Of a DNA stretch of 64,000 nt, positions 36,173 through 50,100 are shown one piece after another (position 1 is the first letter of the stretch; each line of letters begins with the position of its first letter). Under the pieces are notes generated by a model. That model did no database searches. It was given only the letters and a program-made list of their open reading frames with translations, and had not been told where the DNA came from. This stretch comes from Motacilla alba alba. Taxonomy: Eukaryota; Chordata; Aves; Passeriformes; Motacillidae. The stretch is taken from the NCBI RefSeq assembly GCF_015832195.1, contig NC_052017.1, positions 82,275,801-82,339,800 of the forward strand, written 5' to 3'. A program made the translations under genes and the position numbers.

Positions 36173-39100
36173 AAGTCCTAGAACTGTGACAGGGAAAGAG
36201 ACAGGGTCAAATCACAGTAGAGAAAGAAATGGAAAAGAAAAAGCAGAGAAGGTCTGTTTCTGAAGTATATACAGCAAATATAGATATGTGGAAAACGTAC
36301 AGGTTTCCAATACTGAAAAATGTACAAGGTGTCTCCAATGAATAGATAATACCAGAGTAGAACAGAAGGGGCAAAAATGATTACTTTAAATTGAGGCGTG
36401 CTAAATCAATTAGCTCAAAATGAGTGATGGGTCTCTGTTATGCCGTCAGTTATATTAATGAAGTAACTGATGTATTTTAGGCCTAGGAATATGTATTTAT
36501 GCAGGTATATGTAAAGAATAATACATGAATGATGGTTAATTTCTGACTTATTTACATAAATCATTGAAACTCTGAGAAATTATCTGAGGTGCACACAATA
36601 GGGAAGTTTATATGAGAGCAGCTACAGAACTTGGTAACACAGGAGACTGAAAAGCTCTGCCTCACATAGTTAACACTTGATGCTTAGACTGCAAGAAGTT
36701 GGTTGCAATGAAGGAAAGAAAAAAACATGCAGGAATGATAGCATACAAGTATAAGATAAAATGAAACATTCTAGAAAGTCTTCATTATCTTTAGGAGGGT
36801 GGAAAGTCAGGGTTGAGATAAATATGATTTTGAGATGTACTACTGTGCAACAATTCATCCTGGATGCCTTAATTGTTTTACACAAGGTATAAAGGATTTG
36901 TTTTATAAATGTATAGTGGATATTCTCAAGGTCTAATCAAGATGTCTTGAATTCCTATTCTTTTTCCCTCTCTCACTTTTTTCCCCCCCCTTTTCTTTTC
37001 TGGGTCACTATCCAAGTTATCTTTAGAATTTAATTATGTATTTAATCTTAGATTATGTTTTCAATAAACCTATCAATTAACATCATCAATGGTATGATTT
37101 ATAGTAATTTGCTTCTAGGTCGATCTGATTCTGGCTAAACCATGTTCTGTAGGATGAACTGGATGTCTAGAAGGAGTTTTCAGCCCTCAGAGGCTGTGTA
37201 TGACATTCAGCTGTTTTGCAAAATCAGGCCACATTTGACAAGTTATGGGGAAAAAGAAAGCTTGAAAGCAATATAAAGCCTGCATAAAGTAGCATAAAGT
37301 CTCCATGTGACTTTAGATACAGCTTACAGTGATGGAAATAATAGTGATGAAATGTGTTAAATTGGCAATTATGAAAGTAAAACCCTTTCAAGACCAGCCA
37401 CAGAGTTCACATAGCACAGAGAAACACTGTGATAGGAATAACTACAATGGAAAGACATTGACAAAATGATTGAACTAAAAGACGTTGACTGCTAAAAAAG
37501 GTAGTTTTAGTGCCATGGTCTTTAATTCATCTAACCATGACCATTTCCAGCAGCTAGGTATTAATTAAATACTCACCAGCTACTACCTAGCCTGTGAATC
37601 TGTAGTACTCATATGCTTTTTTCTTTTTCTGAGGTCCGAATTTTGCCCAGCTCTCAGGAACCATCTAATGTGTAGTAACAGTAGTTCACCTAATATTCAT
37701 TTTCAGGCTCTCCTTATTTTCCTTGCATGAGAAATATGGTCGCTTTCTTGAGGAAGGTAGGCATAACAAATATCACTCAGAAAATTCTACTGGTATTTAT
37801 GATTATCTAAAGCCTAAGGAATAAACAGTGAAGACGCCACATACCATCCAAGCAACAGCATCATACTAGCCAGAGGCTCTTTGAAATGAGAGTCACCAAG
37901 TTCTCATCCTGTGCCCATAAACAGAATGTGCTATTCCCAGCTCACACCATGCATGGCAGGAGTCTGTCTGCCCTATCCATAGAGATCCTAGAAGTTAGAA
38001 AGACCCTATTCTACCAATCTTTAGTGAGATATCTTCTCATGGACCACAGGATGCTGAAGCTGTTAAGGAGCTGTAAAAATGAAGAAATATCTCAGTGTTG
38101 TTTATCCACCATGCCACAGTATTGGTGTGCTGCAATTAGGCGCTATAAAAATCAGGAAAATGTAACCACATACTTATTAGTTTTGAAGGTCTAAATGAGT
38201 CGCACCTCAGAGAGAAAGATTTTTAAGCCCCAGCTGCAGCATTTTAAGCTCTTTTATAGAAGTATGTTTTTGCCTTCTCAATTCACAATCCTTTCCAACT
38301 TCCTTGGTACATTCTAAATTAATAACAGAACTGTCTTGTACCTATTCTTCCTCAAGAGGAGAAAAAAATCATGGAACCACTGCCAAATCTCACTGGCTAT
38401 ATAGAAAAATTATGCTATCAGCTCAAACTTGATGTAAAATTACTTCATCCCTTGAAGGGAGGAAAGGTAATAAGTTTTGGAGTCACAGTCCCTAAGTGAG
38501 CCAACCAAACAAGACTGATGTTATCTTCTGGGCTTCAGGATTTAGATTACTCCAAGGTAATTGATCATTGTAATTCTACCAATTCATACTGAGAACAGGC
38601 CATGTTTATAGTGAAATGTGGAGTTTATGAACAGTGTTCTGCCCAGTTTTGGAGAAAGAAAAAAACCACCAAACCCAGTTATGCTACCTCAGGAAGTATT
38701 TTTTAAGAGCTAAGGAACATCTGCTGAAATGTCTGTGTAATTGTCAGTCCATGCAGAAATATTTCATCATGGCTGCTCACTAATTTTCCTTATGTTCACA
38801 ATTCTGAATTGGTGGTAAGTCTTAACACTGCAAGGCACTTCTATAAACAGTATTCTTTCTATGCTCCTATATTAGTCACTGTAAATACCACTTAACCATT
38901 GACTTTACAAATATGGTACAGGGCAGCATAAGTAATCATGTCTTACAAATCAAAAGTGAGATGTGTATTGCTCTCATATGGGCTGCTGGCATATTATTTT
39001 TTTGCCTAAATTCAAATTCTCTCTTCTTCTTCTTCTTCTTCTTCTTCTTCTTCTTCTTCTTCTTCTTCTTCTTCTTCTTCTTCTTCTTCTTCCTATTAAT

Positions 39101-42100
39101 TATTTATTTTTCAGTGAAGTACAGAAAACACAAACAAAGATCAGGGTCTCATTATGACTGGTGAAACCACAGTCTAAGAGGCAGATCAGAACTGCTTCAC
39201 ATCATGGTTCTTCTAGAAGATTCCAGGAATTTTACATCCTGTTCCTGGATGCTACTTTCACCACATCTTTGAATCCTTAGGAGAGGGTAAGATTGTCTCC
39301 TCAGCACCTAGCTAGTTTTGAAAGCTGGTGAGGAGACCACAGGCAGGATTTATTCTACATTCTTCTAGTCATCCTACATCCTTTCTTAGTCTTTCAGAAG
39401 ATGTTGCCTCAAAGAGAAAAAGGCAACCTAATTTTCTGTTAAAAATTATAAACAGTATTTAGGTATAGCTGTACTATGGGGTCCACAGTCAAGACTGCTT
39501 TGAGTAGCTGCTTAGCAGCCTTTGCAAGAGTCCTGATCCACATCTTTTTAGTAATTTATATATCTATACAGCTAAATATATTTTCCAAGATAAACATGCC
39601 CAGTTAACTTCCAAAAAGCATTGACATTTCCAGTGGTTTACCCAAAATATCATAATGCTCCATATTACAACTGACGTGGTACAGAAAGATGCAGTCACTG
39701 CTCCCTTATCTCCACTTCTAACACAGATAATGATGCTGGTCTGCATGTGAATACTTGGTATTATTTGGTAATAATAAATGCTTGAAAATTTTGTTTTCTC
39801 AGATTCCTTTAAAATATACCTATTGATAGCTGACAATTTAAGTTTGAAAGGAAGCAAATGACCATCATCCTTATGATCTTCTGTTGCTTATCTTTCCTGC
39901 AACATCTTTGCTGAAATTGTGTCAGTTTCAAAATTTTCCAAGTATTTCATGTTTTCCAGTGAGCTAATTAGGTCACTTGTCCATGGCTCATAATTACTTC
40001 AGTTTACATACATCAAAATATGTCTTAGGTTTCAAAATAGTTAACTTACAGTCTAGTAATTTGGAATAAGTAATTGGTCTTTAAATAATTTCTGGTTTTT
40101 GATAAAGGACTCTGTAATGGTATTTGCTTCAGAAGGGTTAAGTAAGCTATCTTTTTTATATATAAAAGATAATTTGTCTTAGAAAAGACACTTTACTGGC
40201 AAAGGCCCGGCTGATTCTAAAATATCTGCTAGAAACAGCTACATGATGGTATTTTATCTAAAACAAAGGTGAGTAAAGCAAAGGATTTTCTGGACTTTGG
40301 GGTTTTTTTTGGTAGTCTTGTGTTTTGAGGTGTTTTTTGTTACTAAAACAAGATGTTATGCTGGGCAAAGAAGTTCTGAAAGAAGTCTACACTGATACAT
40401 CAGTTCTCTAGCTGTAGGGAGCACATGTTAACCATTTTAAGATCCCAAATGCAACTGTGACTATGTCTAAGTTGTGTCTATACTCAACCAGAAAGAGCAA
40501 ATATCAGACAGAAAGGAGAATTTAAAACCTGTCATATTTGTAAAGCACTTGGATGTCTCTCCCTTGGCTCCTATATTTTTGTTTCTAAATTGAGGGAGGC
40601 ATAAAAATTTACTTTTGTTTTTGATAAGTCTTTTCACTGATTATTCTCACATTTATATTGCTGCCTCTGGTAAGGAGGAGGCAGATGAGAAAAAAAAAAA
40701 AACCAAAAACATTTCTTATGACCTTTTCTGTTCTGGAAAGAAAAAGCCTAAACCAACCTGCTCATGATTTGTCATCTTATTTACAAGTTAGCTAAGCTTT
40801 GCTTTTAAAAGCAGCTCCTCTTATGATTTTATAAATTATGTTTGATGGCAGTTTTACTTCTGTCACTTGGTGCAGCTGTGCAGGGAATATGCTGGAGAAT
40901 TTGATATAGTATTGACATTATTTTATGAAAGCAGTGTCAGGTTTTATTTGTGCAGATGATAGCTAAGAGACCCAAGTGACTGGCAGTTATTACTGGGAAC
41001 ATCAAAGAATATAAGCAGATGGGAATGAAATAAACCCAAATACGGGACAAAAAAGTTATGCCAATTTGTTGTACACTGTGTCAAGACAAAAGGCATTTAA
41101 TGGCATTACAGGTTTCCAGATCAGGTTAAAAGTATCCAGTTTGGAACTGGATGCTTTTAAACTGGCATGTACAGCTAGTTTAACCTCGGGGCGGGGGATG
41201 CACAACAACATAAACAAATCGTGGCTGTCTTGATGACTTCTTCATGCCAAGACACCCAGCATCTCTGCAAATAGGACAGCTGTTCCAGAGCACCTCATGA
41301 GAATTTTATTCACCAAATGTACAAGATTAGTACCTGGAACATTATGTGGATGGCATACAAATTAGTAAGTACCTGTGGTTTAGGATGATAACTGAGTCAA
41401 ACCCATCCTTCAGCGTGCATGTTCCAGAAGTGGCAGCAGCATGTTTGACCCTTCAAGGATCTCTCTCAACTCTCCTGTGCTTGCTTCAGAGGATTGATGC
41501 ACCCAGGTGCTATTCAGCTGCTTTTGGAGTCACAAAGAAAGAAGGAGAAGAATTTACAATCTGTAACTGGACAGGAAAGAGCTGTAGGGTCTATGGCACT
41601 CAGGTATTTTACCTAGTGAGCAGCTGCACGTGAAGTCTTGCCTTGCTTTGGCTATTTTTTTGTTTCCATGTTGTATGGACACAGGAATGAAACTTCACAC
41701 ACCTCAAATATCAGAATATTCCTGGCCATTGTAATGCCACCAGACAGTAGAAGAGGTCAGAAATGCAGTAATCTTATTCTTCTTGGATGCTGTTGTCTTC
41801 AATTCCCCAAACAATTTTACATTTTTAAAGTTTCATATTTGTGTACAATACCTGAAGATTGCTGCTATAAAGAATTTACCATAGAAGTATAAAACATTTT
41901 TTTCCCCAGCCTGTGGCAGTGGAATTACTAATGAAAGAATTTGAACATTTTTTTTGTTTTGTTTGAACAAGCAACCATAAAGAGAAAACAAAAGTTATTA
42001 CAACAGGAAAGCAGCTGGAGTCAATTTTCAAGGCAAGCATCCAGTCTTATCCTTCTTAATAATCTACTTCAAATAGTGGTGATACAAGGTTATTTAGAAG

Positions 42101-43386
42101 ATCAAGTGAAGGGAAAGGAAAGCAAGCATGCTGATGTTTCAGATACTCTAATAAAAATTAATTTTTAATTTTTTAATGACCAAACACACTGGAATAATGA
42201 AACAAAATGGTTATACTGAAACAAGCATATGTTCTTGTGTAAAAAAAATGGAATTCATAAAACTCTGTTAAATACGCACAAATTTAATTAGAATATGGTG
42301 TTACTAGGAAAACATGCGTGGCTTAAATTAAGCATAGCATTCAAATCCCATAAGGGAGTATTAAAAAAAAGGTATGACTTTCTTATACAAACTCATATAC
42401 TCATTTAGTTTTCATTTTACACTTTTCTTCTTTGAAACCAGAAGCACCTGAAGTGTTTATTTTAAGTATGAAACTTTTATTCCTTAACATGGCAGAAGAA
42501 GCTGACATTTAAAAAAAAAACCATTAAGTATTGCTGGACTGAACTTGGTTTATAGCAACAAGTACCGCTGTTGATAACACTCTAGGGTCAGAGAACCAAA
42601 AATTGTGGTAAACATTTGATATTCGGAATTAAATGATGGACTGGATTGATGAAAGAAAGATGAATAGAAAATTTTTCATGTATTTTGATGGTTGTAATAA
42701 TGTTTATATTTATATGCAAGGAAGTGTACTGAGAATCAGTGTATTTTCACATTAGATATTGTAGTGTGTCAGAACATTGTAAATAATCTCTGATTTGGTT
42801 TTATTTATGTAAAGTACAGACTTACTGAGCATCAGCAAAATCAAAATGGTACCACCTAACTGCAAATTTAAGGCTGACGTGTTTATAGCTCATGATTTGT
42901 TTTGTGGGATCAACAAGGAACTGGTTTGTTCTTTTTAACTGGTCACATGAGGCAAAGCCAGATGTGGTATATCATGAATTGATCAAAACTTACAATTCAA
43001 TTTATGTTTGCATGAAATCTGAGTGTATATTATGTATAACCTGCTGTTTATCCTGTTTTCAAATCAACCAGTTGCAATTCTGGCAATTCATTTATTATAC
43101 CATTATTACTGTATTATTACATAATCATTGCATTGTTGCATTATTCAGATTATGATATAATAATAAATATATAATATATTATAGTAAATGATAATACTGG
43201 CCATAAAAGTGTCCCCTTGATATGTATAATCTCTGACATTTCTAATTCTATTCTGGTTGTGTGTGTTAAAACCACAGAACAGTTTGTGTTCGGCTGTATT
43301 GTATTTCAGCCTCAAGATTTTGACCCATGTTTGAAGAAGAAGGGATATTTTGAAACGAAATATGTTTAGCCGACTAGAACAAATAG
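36173..43386. other. Long unique non-coding stretch with TTC microsatellite
   Basis: No gene is firmly recognised. A C run lies near 36983-36990. A 102-codon ATG frame (37886-38194, plus) has no membrane segment, signal peptide or known motif. The TTC microsatellite at 39022-39092 produces artificial poly-Leu and poly-Phe frames. Frames at 41346-41633, 41638-41892 and 41941-42168 are adjacent on the plus strand but share no evidence of splicing or homology. Confidence 0.55.
39022..39092 (+). repeat. Uninterrupted (TTC)n microsatellite, about 24 units
   Basis: TTC repeats without a single interruption for 71 bases. The complementary strand is GAA. Pure GAA/TTC tracts can form triplex structures and are prone to length change, and purity at this length suggests active slippage. 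Frames translating it as poly-Leu or poly-Phe are not genes. Confidence 0.99.
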
Positions 43387-43426
43387 GCCTCATCTCTTAA
43401 ATCCTCTCAATTTGCATTTATTAAAG

Positions 43427-43686
43427 AGGTAGTTCAGCAAAATGACGAAGGGGAGACCAGGAGTGCTGGAAACAATGATACATGGATTCCTGGACATCTA
43501 AAGGATGCTTCCTGTAACAGTCCAAAAGTCCCAAGTGATACCTCTGCCTTGCAAGAAACCTCAGACCTTGCAGAAAAATCCTCTGTCCAGTATCACTGTT
43601 TTAATGTGAACGAGATGGAAGTTGGTAGAGGGAAATTGCAGGAGCTGACTCAAACTGGTGAATACTCAGTCAACCATGTTAAATAA
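43427..43686 (+). CDS. Candidate 3'-terminal exon of an unrecognised gene
   Basis: A plus-strand frame is open from after TAG at 43384-43386 to TAA at 43684-43686. If an exon, it would start at 43427 or 43429, after AG dinucleotides preceded by a pyrimidine-rich stretch (CTCATCTCTT...TCCTCTC...TTTGCATTTATT). From 43429 it encodes about 85 residues: hydrophilic, mixed, rich in Ser, Asn, Glu, Gln and Asp, with two Cys and two Trp/Tyr-type positions but no membrane segment. The tail is ELTQTGEYSVNHVK. No in-frame ATG occurs until near the end, so it makes sense only as a last exon, for example a cytoplasmic tail or disordered C-terminus. An AATAAA follows at 44074-44079, about 390 bases past the stop. 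I found no matching upstream exon and do not recognise the protein. The alternative is a chance frame or an exon relic. Confidence 0.35.
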
Positions 43687-44073
43687 TTTGTCGGAGAGAA
43701 GATGAAGTGTGTTACGTGCTGAGCACTTATTTTTAATGTTCATGTCTTCTTCTGTCACTTGTATACAGTTAATCACTTTGATTATGTTTTCAAAGGGCAC
43801 TCTTTTAGGTTTTCTAGTACAAGCTGAGGTTTGATGCAACAGTGATCTCAAGAAAGCTGATATAATGTATCAGGGAACAAAGGCTGCCAGGAGTACAACG
43901 GTACGTAGGAGAGGTTTATAGATTCCGTGAAGAAGATCAAAACTATCCATGCTGGTTAGTAGCTGTCAAAGGCAGAGTAGTATCACAAAAGAAAGGCATT
44001 ACTTGCAAATCAAGTATTTCAGCCTCAACACTGAACAGCACTGGTTCTTGATATGGGAATGTGTAACTGTGGG

Positions 44074-44079
44074 AATAAA
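44074..44079 (+). terminator. Possible poly(A) signal of the candidate terminal exon
   Basis: AATAAA lies about 390 bases downstream of the TAA at 43684-43686 on the same strand. The hexamer is common by chance in AT-rich DNA, so it matters only if that exon is real. Confidence 0.25.
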
Positions 44080-47000
44080 GGCATCTGCTCTCCCACTGCC
44101 TAAATATATTGAAGTTTAGGATGCTCAGTGACACTATGGCTATCATTTCCAAAATGTTATAGAAGGAATAATTAGGTCATTGGTAACTGCTAGGGCTATC
44201 CTAGCTGGTGCTCCTTTGCCCTCCATTTCCCTGTGCCCCAAAACATGGTCAAAGTGACATGAATCTGTGCAGTCCTTTTCCATCTAAACTCTATCCCTTC
44301 TTTGAGGTCAGCATGTCGTACATCTTGTGGTTGTCAGGTTCTTGAACAGAAAAATGTCACTGTCAGCTGAGAAGCTCAGACTTGGCTTTGCCAGCAACTA
44401 AATCAGGAATATGCTGATTATCAGCATTTAGAATGGATGTTCAGTCTCTGGTCTTCAGGGGGTCTGACATAGTGCTCTTAAGCAACCACCAGATAAATGC
44501 CAGAACTTCCAAGAATCAAGTTTTCTGATGAAAACATCTGCCAAAATTGACTGGAAATGCAATCTGCTTCCCACGGATGAGTGCTGAATAAGAGAAAAGA
44601 CTAAGTACAAGAAACCAAAGAAATGGAAAAAAAATCTATAAGCTATAGGGCACATATTCATAAAATCAAAAATTTTTAATGTCAGAATGTGTTAGGGGAG
44701 CACCTTGCACTTCTTGACTTTTCTCTGACATTTTACACTAGGATGAACACAAAACATTCATGGTTGGTTTTTTTCTTACCTGATATTGAAAGTGTTTCTA
44801 GAAACAAGCAAAACACGCAGTATTTCTGCAGCTTGTGTGCAAATAACCTTTTTGAAACTGTAATATCTTGGCAATTTTTTGAATTATAAACCATCTTCAG
44901 ACTGGATGAAAAATTATCAGCTCCAAAAGAACAAAGTTTGACAGCCTCAGGCTGTGTTCACAAAACTTTTCAAATACACAGCAGAATGACAAATTTGCTA
45001 AACAGCAAATATACCAAAATACACCTTAAAAATGAACAATATTTTATTCTGTACTTTGCCCAATATCACCTCTAATACTGACTGAAAAATTGCTTCTTGA
45101 ATAATGCATTTGGAGAAAAATTCCATTGCTCCTCACTAGATGTGCTAGTTAACATTTCTTTCGTTATTCAACCAGCTACTCGGATTTTTTTTATCAAGTG
45201 TTACAATAGGAATCTAGTATGCTTTTCAAGTAACGATCAGTCACTTCTAATTACTAGATAAGCTCAGTGTGGAACTTCTCCAAAATTAGGTCACATTTTT
45301 CTGTGGATTATTTCACATGGATGTAGCTTTGTGAAACTCACACATACAATATTAAGAGCTAAAAAGAATCAAAAGTCAGAGTACTAATGAATTTGGTAGC
45401 CATGTGTCAAATTTTAATAAGAAACCAGCATCGTCTTTCCTTAAAGAGAGATAAATTTTGATTTTAGGTGCAGTGTTTTAGATTGAGTATGGGGGTGGGG
45501 GAGGGAAGGCAGAGAAACATTGAGAAAGCATAAGAGTCTGTCTCAGAATGTTATCTGTTTTCCTTCCCAGGCATTTGAAGAAACGGACACACACCTATCT
45601 GGGTGTTAAGGCAGAGAAATTGTACAAAACATAATTTAGAGAAATATTTGAAGGAGAATATGTCATCAACAGAAAATCAGAAAGAATCACTGAATAGGAA
45701 GAAATAACAAATCCAGATACTCCAGCTGCAGAGTAACTAAAGAGCTGACAGGAGTCTTGCAGCAAAAACAGAGGGTAGTCTTGATTGTTCAAGAATTTTT
45801 CTTCTTTTCAGTCATCAGATAGAATCATTTGTGATAGTGAGGCTCTCTACAGAGCTAGGCAGCAAGGACTCACACACTCTATTGTTAATTCACATGTACT
45901 GAAATGATTTTTCCAAGAGGTGTTCTGGTTTTGCACAGTAATTCATTCTGAGAGGTTTTTGTGGCTAGTTTCTTTGATTTAGAACTGCTGAAGAAAAAGT
46001 TGAGAAAGAGCATGGGAAGACTGTAACTTCAGTGCACTTGGAAGCAGCAGGAAATGTCACACAAACAGATGAGCAGTTTCAAAAAGCAGAAGTCATACAG
46101 GAAATTGGTTTTCATTGTACAATATCCTATGGAGTTCACTGCTAGGTTTGTTTTGCGAGGACTTGTCTGAACATGCAAAGTATTCATTTTTGTTGTTATA
46201 GAGATTAATTTTTTTTTCCAGAATTACTTCTGCTGTTTCCAGTCCTGGAGGGGTTTAGAGACACCAATCTGTAAGCTGTCATATGATGTCCCTGACCCCA
46301 CACTGGGTGGTGTGCCTTTATTTCAAAATTCAAAAATTATATATTACATATCTGTGCTTCTAGTCAGTCAGGACTAGGGTTCTTTGTGAGGTGCTTAAGT
46401 CCACTGATCTCCAAAGGTCATAATTTCCTTTCCTTCCTCTTTTATTTTGTCAATACCTATCTGTAACAATCTGAATGCCCAACATCTTGGGCAGAGGAGT
46501 TGAGCTCTACTGCTGTGCAGCTCTTGAATGCCTTTGGAAGTATTTGAATGCCCTTCTGTCTTAACCCTTCCCAGTTTTGTCCCACACAGAGTTGTCTGGG
46601 TCTGGAGAGCCCCATACATGGGTTTTGTGGGCTTAACAAGCCTTACTGCCTGGGAAGACCCACAAAGAGAGGAAAGGCAGAGCCAGTGCCTGCTGCCTGC
46701 TCCCTCCTTTTTTAAGTCTGCTGGCAAGGAAGAGTAACAGGAAAACTCTCACCATGTATAGGGGCTGAAACCCTGGCCTTATGTCAGCTTATCAAGGGAA
46801 GTGTCTGGAGGTTCTCTGTGGTCTTTTATCTCATAATGTGCTTTCCATTAGGATTTTTCAGGATGCAACACTTTAATTTTGCAGTACATTAATTTGCCTA
46901 GTGGTTCACTAGAAGTGAAATATAAGTAATACAAAGGGGTTGCGATGACAAATGCATTTAAGGGTTTAGATGCAACAGTGGTGAGCAACAAAGGCACAAA

Positions 47001-47162
47001 AACACAAATACAGTGATAATTATATTACTATGAGACTAATTTCCTTATTCTTCTCCAAAATTATTGTACAGACCTTTACAGATAATGCAATGACACTTGA
47101 ATCTATGGAGCAGACTTCTGAAGCAGCAAGGTCAAAGCGCTCAAAGGGGATCCTGCAAAGTT

Positions 47163-47180
47163 TTACACTTTGAGGTGTAA
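47163..47180. promoter_or_regulatory. Inverted T-box-like half-sites (candidate)
   Basis: TTACACTT and AGGTGTAA face each other around TG. AGGTGTGA is the T-box half-site consensus, so this is a near-match to an inverted T-box pair. There is no neighbouring gene to support a role. Confidence 0.2.
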
Positions 47181-50100
47181 CGCCTCACTGGCCAATTTCT
47201 GCTAGCCTTATTCAGTGTTTGTTCCTGCAAGTGATCTTACTGCAACAGATGACTGTGGAATAACATCCCATTTGCTAGTCCATTTGGAAGAAATGGCTTA
47301 AAAAGGAATGAAAATGGCTTGTAAAGGCAGCAGTCTTTAAAATAAACAAGAGCTTGACGGGTACTTAGAAATGTTGCCATCCTATGAAATATTTACTTCT
47401 TTTCTCCTCCTACATGCATAAATGCAAGGCAGTATGGCAGAGCTGCTGGTGGTTCTGTTCCTTAACTGAGGTTCACAACTTAAGTTATTTCCACCATGCT
47501 GCACCATTACAAACTGTATGACCACTACTGAGCTACTTGGTCTTCTTTCTGTGTTACATTGGGACTAAGTTGTTAGCTACTAAAGACTTACTGGCATCCA
47601 TTAAAGACGTAAGAAGAATCTCAGCTGGAGCATATTTAATGCCAGGAAGATTATCCATGTTGGTACAACTTGAGATAAATTACCTTCAGTGGTTTTAAAG
47701 GAGATCAAAGCTGCTAGCTATTTCTGCTTCTAGAAATGTTCTTGCCTTTATTCAGAAATGTGTCTCATACATGAGAGATGAATAGAGACTGTTTTTTAAG
47801 TCTTTCTTATGAACGCTGAGAAAGAACCAAGACAAATAATCAGAATTTTTCTGAATAAACATCACATATCAAACAGCTAGTCAGCTGCATGCTGCAGTTA
47901 CTAGTTAGACCCTATCTTAGAAGTGAATACTTTATCTGAAGGTACAAGTTAACCCATTAGACTCTGAAGAAAAAATAGTTTGACCCCAAATTCTTGCTTT
48001 CTTGGCACAAATATCAGCTATTTGAAAAAAAACATTTTATGATTCTTCACATATTTCAGAGATATTTTAAAATATATCTTTTTCTTCCTCACCTGAATTG
48101 TAGCTCTGAGAAATTTGATGAAACAGTAAGAAAATAGCATAGTCTATAAAGCAAGAGGAGCATATTTCTGTGCTTCACCTTGGGAGAAGAAAATAGGTCA
48201 AGCGTAAGCTGGAGTGTTTGGATAGGGAATCTGAATGATGATGGATGACTGCAAACCAACAAATCTCCCCTTGTTTCAGGACAATGATGACAGAGGCAGG
48301 AGCTTTCCAAGAAGGAAGGCAGAAAACTTTGACTCAATTTCTAAGCATTTACTAGTTTTTTAGCAGTTACTAGCCAAACACCTAATGCAACCTGCTCCAG
48401 GGCTTCCAGTTAAGGGCTCTTGGCTTCTATTCCACTAAAATCTTGAAGGGTCTCTTACAGCCCTGAGAGTTCTCACTGTAAAAACCTGTCAGACTCTATC
48501 TGCTAAATAATCTGTGTGCAAGTATACACATGTGTTTGAAAATATGGTGGCTAGTGCATGCTAAAGCTCAACTTTCCATTGGATTTATTCTCAACAGATG
48601 TATGGCACAGACAAAAGCACATGTAATGTGATCCAGTTCACTCTTAGCTGATGGACAGATCCACACTGATTTCCATGAACTACAGGTGAGCCTAATAGTA
48701 CATCAGAATTTCAGGTCTTGTTTATACACTGTAATCAGGTGCTGAGCAAAATTACCTTTCATGGTCAGTTTTGATGCTTAGTCTGTCCCTTGTCCCCTTT
48801 GCAAATTATTCCCATTCTTCTGGTACATTTTCAAGGAAAAATTCACTGTGCATCACCAGAATGTCTACCACATCCCTTTTGAGAGATACTTCTACAAAAT
48901 GTGTGTAAACATCTCTTGGTAAGTCGCAATTGGATTTGAAGAAAAGTCTTCCTTTTTGGGTTTTTTTGGTACTTTGTTTTTGGTTTGTTTGTTTTTTTGT
49001 TTGGGTGGCATTTTTTAAAATCTGTTTTGCTGGATAAATTTTCAGGTATACGTCATTCACATAAAAACACAATCCCATGACAGAGGCTAGTGTCAGCAAG
49101 TTGCATATATTCCATCAAAGTAGTAGTAATATGGCCTGTGAGCTGGTTTAGTGTATGAGAGCAGGGTCGGACTTTTTTCCCCAAGACTGACAACGCATTA
49201 TGAGATAAATGCTCATTTGAAAAGATCCTTTCTTATTTTTAACTCCAGACATTTTTAAAGACCCTTGTGCCTCACTGCCAGATTTTCAGATTTCCATGTA
49301 AAATAGTACATCAAATTCTCAGTGATAGAAGAAGAGCAGTTACAGCAATTCACTGCATAAATTTTTATTTCAGTTATACGGAAAGATAATCTAGCCTGGG
49401 AATTATGTGACATTGCTCAGGGTCACAGAATAACCCACTCCATGTGCACGTTAGGAAGTTACAAGTTAAACATCCCTCTACAGTCCAATCTTCGCATGTA
49501 TTTCACTTCTAATTACCTATTTCTGGTTAAAGTAGCACTAGGCAAGCCATGATATAGTTCCATCTAGGAAAAAAACCTTATTTTTTTCATGAGACTTTCT
49601 GTCACTGTAGTCCTTTATTGTTGCTTGCTTTTGCTCACTCAGTGTTCTCAAAAGTCAGAATAATAGATTTTTTTGCTTCAGGAGAAGATTTTCCTGAGGG
49701 CAATACTTTGCCTTTGCTGTTTAAAACCTATAAAATGCCTGCCCAGAAAGAATACAGTCAATAAAACAGACACTGAACTAGGGATGGGTAATAGCATTTT
49801 CAGTCTAAAAAGAAAAATAACCAAAATAGTTCTGCATTCTATGGCATGTACATTTGTGCCTGTGAATGTCTGTGGTATTTGATGCTAACTGAAACTTGTT
49901 GCTTTTCTCCCCAAAACAGATTTTGCTCCATTCACTTTGTAGTTTTGTATCTTCACATGCTCCATCCCTGAGATCTAGTAGAGCAATTGAACTCCCCTGC
50001 CCATCAGCTTTACTGCAGAAGAAGAATGAATGTGTGAGTTACTAAGATGTATCACTACATTGCTTTAGCTGCCTCAGGTATTTTTGCAATAAGATTTTCT

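Noticed and set aside
38913..39164. Poly-Phe and poly-Leu frames that look like membrane peptides
   Set aside because: They are translations of the TTC microsatellite in different frames.
41346..42168. Three consecutive plus-strand frames that might be exons of one gene
   Set aside because: Two of them lack an ATG start, no consistent acceptor/donor pairs join them in phase, and composition is unremarkable.
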